Shown here piece after piece: positions 1-6,024 of a stretch of 9,274 nt of DNA. The notes below the pieces were generated by a model. The model saw only the letters and a list, made by a program, of their open reading frames with translations, was not told the DNA's origin and did not search any database. This DNA comes from Planctomycetaceae bacterium. GTDB taxonomy: Bacteria; Planctomycetota; Planctomycetia; Pirellulales; Thermoguttaceae. The stretch is from contig JAITAZ010000438.1 of assembly GCA_031283825.1 (NCBI GenBank), forward strand, positions 1 through 9,274, given 5' to 3'. A program made the translations under genes and the position numbers. The first letter of the stretch is position 1. Every line of letters begins with the position of its first letter.

Positions 1-639
1 CCTGAATCGGTGATTGTCTAGTCTATGGAATAGTTACAAAACAAAACATAAAATTTATGACTGTCTAAAGTATAAAAACTCAAATAATCACAAATCTCTT
101 GACCCGTTTAACACTTGACCAAAATACGGGTAGTTGAAAAATCGGAATCATGGACTTATTATTATCAATGGAGAATTTCTAAAAACCTCATGTAAAATTT
201 ATTTTTATTAGGAACGCGGTCGTCTCGACCGCATATTTAGGCGTTTGTCATGCAGGCGGGACGCCCGCGTTCCTAATAAAATTAGTTTTTAGAAGTTCCC
301 ATAAATCTGTGGAATATTTGTTTTGTCCGATGAGTTTCAAATCAACGATTAAACGGCTTAATAGATAAAACAAATTTTCATCAGATTATTACCAAAATAA
401 AATCGACGAAATTTATAAAACGAGTCGTATGATTTTGTCGTCAGTTGGAGACGGCATTGATTAGAATAATTTTTTTGTTACAATTTTTGCTGAATTTTTG
501 GTTAGAGCCGTTGGTTTATCTTCGGAAAGCCGGCGTTTTTTAATTTTAATGAATAACGCTCTTGTATCGCCGAAATTCATAGTACGAATCGTATAAACTA
601 TTTCAGAAAAATAGCAAATAACCGCAAATAATTTTTTTG
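1..639. other. Non-coding region upstream of tRNA-Leu
   Basis: No convincing coding frame is visible on either strand; the sequence is AT-rich with frequent stops. It holds the inverted-repeat element at 171-300, annotated separately. A short direct repeat CTTGACC occurs at 98-104 and 114-120. A weak GC-rich hairpin followed by a T run lies at about 507-541 but pairs poorly. The last 40 bases before the tRNA are A/T-rich and include TATAAA at 592-597, which could be a -10 box, but no good -35 is spaced correctly. Nothing else is supported. Confidence 0.6.
171..300. repeat. 130-bp MITE-like nested inverted-repeat element
   Basis: The outer arms 171-186 and 285-300 are inverted copies matching at 14 of 16 positions. 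Inside them, TTTTATTAGGAACGCG at 203-218 is exactly complementary to 266-281. The inverted similarity continues inward, so that the 23-base arms 211-233 and 251-273 match at 19 of 23 positions. Each inner arm is itself a hairpin: CGGTCG-TCT-CGACCG on the left and GCGGG-ACG-CCCGC on the right. The GC-rich core contrasts with the AT-rich surroundings. There is no open reading frame inside, so it would be non-autonomous. From memory, repeats of the form GGAACGCGGGCGTCCCGCC occur in several unrelated bacterial phyla, but I cannot verify copy number here. Confidence 0.75.
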
Positions 640-722
640 GGCCGAGTGGCGAAATGGCATACGCTGGGGATTTAAAATCCCTTCCCGATTACGGGGTGCG
701 GGTTCGACTCCCGCCTCGGCTA
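640..722 (+). tRNA. tRNA-Leu (anticodon TAA)
   Basis: A full cloverleaf can be drawn. The acceptor stem GGCCGAG (640-646) pairs with CTCGGCT (715-721), with a G-T wobble at the first pair, and A722 is the discriminator base, as leucine tRNAs require. Position 8-9 is TG, and the D-stem is GCG/CGC. The anticodon stem GGGGA/TCCCT encloses the loop TTTAAAA, which reads anticodon TAA (codons UUA and UUG). A long class II variable arm forms CCCG-ATTA-CGGG, and the T arm is GCGGG-TTCGACT-CCCGC. The 3' CCA is not encoded, because the sequence continues AATTTG. The long variable arm and anticodon together make leucine secure. It stands alone, with no neighbouring tRNAs. Confidence 0.96.
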
Positions 723-978
723 ATTTGTTTTAACTGTTCGCGATTGAAATTTCAGTTAAAGTCGCCGACTTTTACGCTCTTACGCGGATAATAAATGTAA
801 CGATAATTCGAGCCGCTCTTTTGAGAATTTTCAATTACTCGTAATTGAGTTGTCTGCAACCAACGCCGACTTTCCCCAGAAACTGTTACAATTCGCGGTC
901 TTTCTGTAATTATTCGACGAAATACTCAATACTATTTTTACGCTCTGACAATTAGCAATATAAAATCAAATTATTTTT
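723..978. other. Intergenic region between tRNA-Leu and the AAA-ATPase-like gene
   Basis: No gene is seen in this stretch. Just after the tRNA, TTTAACTG (729-736) is complementary to CAGTTAAA (753-760) across a 16-base loop. This stem-loop has no T run after it and so is not a convincing terminator. An 18-bp dyad TCAATTACTCGTAATTGA lies at 831-848. TATAAA at 959-964 is a possible -10 box close to the start codon at 979, but its -35 region is poor. No fragment duplicating the tRNA 3' end is visible here. Confidence 0.5.
831..848. promoter_or_regulatory. Dyad TCAATTAC-N2-GTAATTGA, possible operator
   Basis: Two perfectly complementary 8-base half-sites are separated by TC, which fits binding of a dimeric regulator. 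The site lies about 130 bp before the 979 start codon. A related dyad, TCAATT-N5-AATTGA, is at 7799-7815, a similar distance (about 125 bp) before the paaK-like gene. AT-rich dyads arise easily by chance in this composition, so a regulatory role is only a suggestion. Confidence 0.25.
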
Positions 979-2706
979 ATGAATATCAAAGAACCCAAAA
1001 AATTACCCTACGGCAATGCAGATTTTAAAAGCGTCCGCACAGAAAAAAACTACGCCTACGTCGATAAAACGCGATTTATCGAATCGCTTGAAAACGAAGG
1101 CGATAAAAACAAAATATTTATTCGTCCGCGCCGATTCGGGAAGAGTTTATTTTTATCAATGCTAGAGCATTATTACGACATAAATTCCGCCGACGAGTTC
1201 AAAAAACTATTCGGCAATTTATACATTGGTCAAAATCCTACGCCGCTTAAAAATAGCTACGCCGTGATGACGTTTAATTTCTCTAGTATTGATACGTCAA
1301 ACGTTGATAATTTTCGTAATTCTTTCTTGGGGAATATATGTAATTCTATTTGTAGGTTTCTTGACGCTCATAAAAATATTTTTTCTAATGCCAACGACGC
1401 CGTTAATCAAATTGACAACAAAGAACTTTCAGCATTCGACGCTTTAGACAGAACTTTTAGAATGGCGGAATCGGCAAAGATAAAAATTTTTGTAATAATC
1501 GACGAGTACGATCATTTTGCAAATGATCTAATCGCGATGGGTTCAATACTCGGCGACGATTTTTATAAGAGCGTAGTTACCGCCAACGGACTTGTTCGCG
1601 ATTTTTACGAAAAAATAAAAGTTATGTCGGACAGCGGAATTATAGCTCAAACGTTTATTACCGGAATTTCTCCGGTGTTGCTTGACGATTTAACTAGCGG
1701 TTACAATATTGCCGTCAATTATTCTCTCAATAAACAATATAACGAAATGTTAGGTTTCACTCGCAACGAAGTAAATAAGTTAATGGACGAAGTCGGAATT
1801 AAAAAAGACGAAATCAAAGTCGATATGGAATATTATTACAACGGTTATTTATTTCACGAAGAGGCTGAAAATAAGGTCTATAACTCTACAATGATTCTCT
1901 ATTTTTTGAAACAAATATTAGAAAATAATAACTTGCCCAAAAATCTTATCGACCCGAATTTGAGTATCGATCCGAAACGATTGAAACGTCTTGTTCGAAA
2001 TGCAAGAAGCCGCGATATTTTGTTACAAATAATCAAAGACGGCAGTATCGTTTCGCGAGTGTTAGAAAAATTCCCGCTCGATTATTTGAACGACGAGAAT
2101 TATTTTATCTCATTATTATTCTACATGGGCTTGTTGACGATCAAAGAGCCTTGTCTAAATCGCGTGCGGTTAACGATTCCGAATTATTCAATTCAACGAG
2201 TATATTGGGAACAAGTTCGACAACTTTTAGAAGATAGCTCTCAACAGATTAAGATAAATATTGATCTGCTTGAAGACTCAATAAATACTATAGCAATGGA
2301 AGGCAACATACATAATTTTATTGATTATGTTTCTAAAAACGCATTCAGCAAGTTGTCGGATATTGATCTCCAGCGGTTTGACGAAAAGTATATCAAAATA
2401 CTTTTGCTTTCGTATCTGCTTTTAAACGATATTTTTATTCCGATAAGCGAATACGAATCTGCGCCGGGTCGCGTTGATATATTTCTTCAGCGAAATCCGC
2501 GTTATCCTCAAGTCAAATATGAATGGATTTGGGAATTGAAATATTGCGCGAAAAAGAATCTAAAAGAATTTGCAAAAAAACGCAAAGAAGGACTCGAACA
2601 ATTAAATCAGTATATAACGTCTAATCGATTAAAAAATCGACCTGATTTGAAATCGGCGTTGATAATTTTTATCGGTAAAGACAAATATGAAATCATTGAA
2701 AATTAG
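979..2706 (+). CDS. AAA-ATPase-like protein with C-terminal PD-(D/E)XK nuclease domain
   Basis: This 575-aa protein has the layout of the AAA-ATPase_like (PF09820) plus PDDEXK_9/DUF1703 (PF08011) family. The N-terminus carries the family pattern around YVDKT (27-31) and an ATP-binding loop RPRRFGKS (49-56). This is a Walker A variant that keeps GKS but lacks the first glycine of GxxxxGKS, which is normal for the family. FVIIDEYD (171-178) is the Walker B motif with D175 and E176. The C-terminus has a nuclease-like core with D500 in GRVDIF, E519-L-K521, and downstream Q541. Length is normal and there is no signal peptide or membrane segment, so it should be cytoplasmic. The start is the first ATG, preceded by AAATTATTTTT with no Shine-Dalgarno. 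The biological role of the family is not established; ATP-dependent DNA processing or defence is inference. Family paralogues are often numerous and frequently degenerate, whereas this copy appears intact. Confidence 0.92.
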   Translation: MNIKEPKKLPYGNADFKSVRTEKNYAYVDKTRFIESLENEGDKNKIFIRPRRFGKSLFLSMLEHYYDINSADEFKKLFGNLYIGQNPTPLKNSYAVMTFNFSSIDTSNVDNFRNSFLGNICNSICRFLDAHKNIFSNANDAVNQIDNKELSAFDALDRTFRMAESAKIKIFVIIDEYDHFANDLIAMGSILGDDFYKSVVTANGLVRDFYEKIKVMSDSGIIAQTFITGISPVLLDDLTSGYNIAVNYSLNKQYNEMLGFTRNEVNKLMDEVGIKKDEIKVDMEYYYNGYLFHEEAENKVYNSTMILYFLKQILENNNLPKNLIDPNLSIDPKRLKRLVRNARSRDILLQIIKDGSIVSRVLEKFPLDYLNDENYFISLLFYMGLLTIKEPCLNRVRLTIPNYSIQRVYWEQVRQLLEDSSQQIKINIDLLEDSINTIAMEGNIHNFIDYVSKNAFSKLSDIDLQRFDEKYIKILLLSYLLLNDIFIPISEYESAPGRVDIFLQRNPRYPQVKYEWIWELKYCAKKNLKEFAKKRKEGLEQLNQYITSNRLKNRPDLKSALIIFIGKDKYEIIEN

Positions 2707-2735
2707 TTTGCAGAATTTGCGATTATTAAATTTCG

Positions 2736-2765
2736 GTAACCGTTCACGGATTTTAAATTCGGAAT
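2736..2765 (+). repeat. Dispersed repeat, GTAACCGTTCACGG type, single copy
   Basis: GTAACCGTTCACG at 2736-2748 is followed by GATTTTAAATTCGGAAT. The whole 30-base unit is nearly identical to the reverse complement of 7533-7562 and closely similar to that of 5860-5890. It lies in the 66-nt gap between two + strand genes, and its end is only 7 nt before the 2773 start codon. On the - strand at 7562-7533 the same unit also precedes a start codon, that of the trkH-like gene, in the same orientation. It could be an operator or promoter element, or a dispersed repeat that tolerates intergenic sites. Confidence 0.6.
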
Positions 2766-2772
2766 AATTTTT

Positions 2773-5559
2773 ATGCGTATTATGATTTTGAGAATAATTT
2801 TTTGCGTTAATATTTTTGTCTTTGTTTTATTTAGCGCAACGATATATTGCGAGGAGAAACCTCTACCCGGTCAATTGCCGCGATATACGAGGTCTGGCGG
2901 AACGATTTTTCGCACGCTTTTTGATCGGACGGCAGATATCGACGAAGATAATTGGCCCGATTCATGGACAAGAAAACGCGGCATTGAACGCAACATTCAA
3001 TTTCCTGATTATATTGATATGCGTATTGTTGAAAATCGCAGTCAATTTGGCAATAATTCTTTGCGTATTTCGATTGAGGGCGGCAGCGCGGGCGCGTTTT
3101 CTCCGAAAATAAAAATTCGGCGAGGGATGTGTTATACGTTATCGGCGTTTGTTTCTACGGAGAATATTGTTTTCAACGACGTCTTTATTTTTGCCGCGTT
3201 TTACAGCAAGGCGGGCGGCGATCCAATTGTTACGGTTCGGTCGGAGAGTATTAGGCAGAGCAATGGTTGGCGGAAACTTGAAATCGGTCCGTTTCATGCA
3301 GACAACGATAAAATCGATTCCGTTTCTATCGGACTACTGACAACTCAAACCGAGCGACGAGACTTCAACGCGAAAATCTATTTCACGAATGTTGAGATAA
3401 ATGAGAGTCCTAATGTTAAACTTTCGATGCGTAATGAACATCATATTTTTACGAGCAAATCCGGCATTGAGGTATCTTGCGTGATGACTGGATTTGATCC
3501 GGATCAAGACAAAATTAAATTTATTATTGAAGACCCGTTTGGACGACAAATCGCCAGCCGCGAGGTTGAAATGATTATCGGCAATAGACCGGCGTCTCAA
3601 TTTGTCGTGCCGAAGGGAGATCGATGGAGCGTATTTGAGGGCGTTGCAACGTGGTCGGATTTGCCTATAAATTCAACGGGATTTTATCGAGTTCGCGTTG
3701 AGACGCCGAAATCTTATACTGACGCGTTACGTCTTCCTTCGGGTATTTTCTTTGAGGATTCATTGCGAAATTCTAAGCCGTTGACGTTTGTTGTTATTGA
3801 TCAATCGGCGATAGTTCAAGACGGAGTTTTCGGATGGAATCTTGACGATTGGAGTTTGCGAGAGATTTATGATCGGCGTTTGCCGTTGAGTTTATCTGGG
3901 GTTTCAAAGTTGAAAATTCCGGCGTGGATTTCCGGCGACGACGTAACTCAGCGGCGTCAATTTTTACAGATAAGCGAGACGTTTACTCCTCTTGGGATGC
4001 AGCTTACTGGACTTTTATCGCCTGTGCCTCAAAGCGTGCGCGAGAAAATAAAGATTGGCAGAGCAAATGCCGCCGCGATTTTTGCTATACCGCCGTCAAC
4101 TTGGACTGAAGCGATTCAGCCGACTATTCAAGAGAGTTCTTTGTTGGTTAAGAATTGGCAATTAACTGGAGACGACGATTTGAGTCTTGTTAATATTGAA
4201 AATTTTGAACGTCATTTTCAAGACGTGCGGCGGAATTTTGATCGAAAGAATCTTGGTCTTGGACTTGGAGTCGCGTGGGATTGGACGCTACCTTTTCCGT
4301 TTGAGAAAAACGATTCGACAAAGACCGGAACTGTAGCGGGGATTAATTCTATTCCGCGAGATTTTATTGCAATTCAAACGTCGGACAAGATGACCGCCGC
4401 AGATTTAGAACAGAATTTGATTGCGTCGTCGAAAATAAATGTACGAAAATTAATTTCGCTTTCGATTCTCCCAAGCGGAGATTACGATCTAGCAGAGCGA
4501 ATTACAGACCTCGTGAGAAAAATGACAATGGGGAAGGTTGCGAATGTAGATGCAGTTTTTTTGTCGAAGCCGATTAGCGATCAAAGCGGAGTTTTGAATG
4601 CGGACGCAACGCCTAACGAGATTTTTTTAGCATGGAGAACAACGTCGATTTTGTTATCGGGACGCGATTATTTAGGTCAAGTTAAGTTGCCGAATAGGAG
4701 TAAGAATTATAATTTCGTCGATCACTTTGGCGGCGATGCGGTGATGGTAATTTGGAATGATGCAGCGTCGGAGAACGAGCCGGTTGTAGAGACTTTATAT
4801 CTCGGAGAAGAGGTTGAGATTATAGACGTATGGGGAAGACGAATGACACCGGAGTTGGAGGGGCGAAATCAGAAAATTGTTGTGGGTCAAGTTCCGATTT
4901 TTGCGAGGGGTCTTGACGCGGATATTGTTCGGATGAGATTGGGATTTAAGTTGGAGAGAGTGGAGATTCCGAGTCGTACAAACAATGAGGAACGCATTCC
5001 GTTTACTTTTGTAAATGATACAAAATTACCGGCAAATGTTCAGTTTTCAGTTATTGAGCCGCGAGAGAATACTTGGAGAATAAAAACGCCGGCGCCGCTC
5101 GTGTTGGATTCAGACGCTTCTGGCAAATCGGATTTTGGTCTTACGTTAAATTCTCAAGCGAATACTGGATTGCAGAAATTTAGAATAGACGTAACAACGA
5201 TTGGAGCGAATCCGCGAAAGTTTGCGGTTTATGATGAGATTTATATTGGGGATCGAGATGTTAGATTGGAGTTTTCGTCGAGGATGAATCGGCGTGGAGA
5301 TATTGAGGTAACTCAGGCGTTTATAAACGATGGAGAAAGAGAACGTTCTTATGTTTGCAGACTTCGAGCGAGGGGTCGCGAGTATTTGCAGACATTTGTA
5401 ACGAGACAAGGTTTTGGCAGGGTTGAGCATACTTATGTTATACCTAATGGCAGAGAGTTATTGAGAGCCGGCGTAAAAGAGATAACTATCCACGCAACGC
5501 CTCTTCCGACTGACCAAACGAGTCAACCGATGCTGTACACGATCCCGCTAATAGATTAA
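2773..5559 (+). CDS. Large secreted multi-domain protein with CBM-like and probable TIM-barrel regions
   Basis: This 928-aa protein opens with a hydrophobic signal peptide (about residues 1-26, ending near ATIYC before EEKP), so it is exported. The cleavage site lacks a clean lipobox. Residues of about 45-215 look like a carbohydrate-binding jelly-roll of the CBM4/9 type: an aromatic N-terminal strand, FGNNSLRISIEGG near 90-105, and a W-R-K-L-E strand. About 216-345 resembles an Ig-like beta domain. About 345-650, including WQLTGDDDLS at 462-471, resembles a TIM-barrel glycosidase-like core. DVWGRR (685-690) and VGQVPIFARGLD (about 706-717) match the small beta domain that closes such barrels. 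The last 200 residues are probably two beta-sandwiches of NEW3 or Ig type. I could not assign catalytic acids, so an enzyme activity on glycans is unproven; a structural envelope or binding role is equally possible. The ATG at 2773 follows GGAATAATTTTT and gives the complete signal peptide. Confidence 0.85.
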   Translation: MRIMILRIIFCVNIFVFVLFSATIYCEEKPLPGQLPRYTRSGGTIFRTLFDRTADIDEDNWPDSWTRKRGIERNIQFPDYIDMRIVENRSQFGNNSLRISIEGGSAGAFSPKIKIRRGMCYTLSAFVSTENIVFNDVFIFAAFYSKAGGDPIVTVRSESIRQSNGWRKLEIGPFHADNDKIDSVSIGLLTTQTERRDFNAKIYFTNVEINESPNVKLSMRNEHHIFTSKSGIEVSCVMTGFDPDQDKIKFIIEDPFGRQIASREVEMIIGNRPASQFVVPKGDRWSVFEGVATWSDLPINSTGFYRVRVETPKSYTDALRLPSGIFFEDSLRNSKPLTFVVIDQSAIVQDGVFGWNLDDWSLREIYDRRLPLSLSGVSKLKIPAWISGDDVTQRRQFLQISETFTPLGMQLTGLLSPVPQSVREKIKIGRANAAAIFAIPPSTWTEAIQPTIQESSLLVKNWQLTGDDDLSLVNIENFERHFQDVRRNFDRKNLGLGLGVAWDWTLPFPFEKNDSTKTGTVAGINSIPRDFIAIQTSDKMTAADLEQNLIASSKINVRKLISLSILPSGDYDLAERITDLVRKMTMGKVANVDAVFLSKPISDQSGVLNADATPNEIFLAWRTTSILLSGRDYLGQVKLPNRSKNYNFVDHFGGDAVMVIWNDAASENEPVVETLYLGEEVEIIDVWGRRMTPELEGRNQKIVVGQVPIFARGLDADIVRMRLGFKLERVEIPSRTNNEERIPFTFVNDTKLPANVQFSVIEPRENTWRIKTPAPLVLDSDASGKSDFGLTLNSQANTGLQKFRIDVTTIGANPRKFAVYDEIYIGDRDVRLEFSSRMNRRGDIEVTQAFINDGERERSYVCRLRARGREYLQTFVTRQGFGRVEHTYVIPNGRELLRAGVKEITIHATPLPTDQTSQPMLYTIPLID

Positions 5560-5588
5560 ATCCAAAACCGATCTAGCCAATTTTTTTT

Positions 5589-5601
5589 GTAACCGTTCAC
5601 G
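5589..5601 (+). repeat. 13-bp motif GTAACCGTTCACG
   Basis: This is an exact copy of the motif at 2736-2748 and of the complement of 7550-7562. It lies 30 nt after the stop codon of the secreted-protein gene. It faces an inverted copy with one mismatch, CGTGAATGGTTAC, at 5878-5890, so the two bracket the palindrome array. Confidence 0.6.
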
Positions 5602-5622
5602 CACAAGAGAAAAATTTCCTAA

Positions 5623-5814
5623 GCCCTGAAAGGGCGTCTAGCAATAGCGTAGGGCAACGCCCTACGAAGAAATTGCCTAGAAAAACAAGCCCTGAAAGGG
5701 CGCAAGCCGTTTTGTAAAATTGAAATTTGCTGTCGCCCTTTCAGGGCTTCGTTTGTCGTGGAAATACTAACGTAGGGCGATGCCCTACGCTATTGCTGAT
5801 TGCCCTTTCAGGGC
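5623..5814. repeat. REP/BIME-like array of six palindromes in mirror order
   Basis: Six palindromes are ordered A-B-A' then A-B-A' in reverse. GCCCTGAAAGGGC lies at 5623-5635 and 5689-5701. Its reverse complement GCCCTTTCAGGGC is at 5735-5747 and 5802-5814. Between these lie CGTAGGGC-AAC-GCCCTACG (5648-5666) and CGTAGGGC-GAT-GCCCTACG (5771-5789). Linkers of 12 nt and of 22-23 nt mirror each other, and AGCAATAG beside the first B hairpin matches CTATTGCT beside the second. The centre is near 5718. Both ends are followed outward by AGGAAA and a T-rich run on the respective strands (for example TACTTTTTTCTC after 5814), so the element could terminate transcription from both convergent genes. It encodes no protein. 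I believe similar motifs are dispersed in other bacteria, but copy number cannot be judged here. Confidence 0.85.
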
Positions 5815-5858
5815 GTAGGAAAATACTTTTTTCTCGTAAACAATTACAAATATACTTT

Positions 5859-5904
5859 AATTCCGAATTAAAAAAACCGTGAATGGTTACAAATTATCTT
5901 TGGC
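5859..5904 (-). repeat. Dispersed repeat copy, 46 bp, related to 7532-7576
   Basis: AATTCCGAATT at 5859-5869, CGTGAATGGTTAC at 5878-5890 and ACAAATTATCTTTGG after it match 7532-7576 in order and spacing, with few differences. The similarity continues loosely to a shared GTCAT (5922-5926 and 7583-7587). Unlike the copies at 2736 and 7533-7562, this one is downstream of the trkH-like gene rather than before a start codon, which argues that not every copy is a promoter element. Confidence 0.65.
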
Positions 5905-6024
5905 TTTTACCACACAAAGGCGTCATTTCCTTTTTCCGCGATTTTTCCGTATTCACCAAAAAAAATTGCGATTATCCGTGTTTAAAAATAATTCTGATAA
6001 TTTCTATAAATGCTCTTGCTAGAC

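Larger units (their letters stand above)
5560..6024. other. Convergent intergenic region with palindrome array
   Basis: This 465-bp gap separates the 3' ends of the secreted-protein gene (+) and the trkH-like gene (-). It contains a T run at 5581-5588 without a good stem, copies of the 13-bp motif at 5589-5601 and 5878-5890, and the six-palindrome array at 5623-5814. All three are described separately. The remainder up to 6024 is AT-rich. It holds a weak inverted repeat ATTATC/GATAAT (5971-5976 and 5996-6001) which, read on the - strand, is followed by CGCAATTTTTTTT. This could be a feeble terminator for the trkH-like gene. No coding gene is supported. Confidence 0.6.

Noticed and set aside
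98..130. Promoter or operator with CTTGACC repeats and CCCGT/ACGGG arms
   Set aside because: The arms are only five bases, no suitable -10 box is spaced correctly, and no gene lies within several hundred bases downstream.
203..281. CRISPR array or intrinsic terminator
   Set aside because: There is only one element with inverted arms, no regularly spaced direct repeats and spacers, and no gene upstream that it would terminate.
507..541. Terminator hairpin before the tRNA
   Set aside because: Only four base pairs (GCCG/CGGC) are uninterrupted before mismatches and bulges, although a T6 run follows; the stem is too weak to call.
640..978. Integrated element bounded by a tRNA attachment site
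   Set aside because: I found no second copy of the tRNA 3' sequence and no integrase gene in the window, so there is no positive evidence of integration here.
5146..5430. A - strand frame of 94 codons inside the secreted-protein gene
   Set aside because: It lies wholly antisense to the well-supported 928-codon gene and shows no recognisable domain.
5623..5814. CRISPR array
   Set aside because: Repeats are short palindromes in mirrored order with unequal linkers, unlike direct repeats with uniform spacers, and no cas gene is present.
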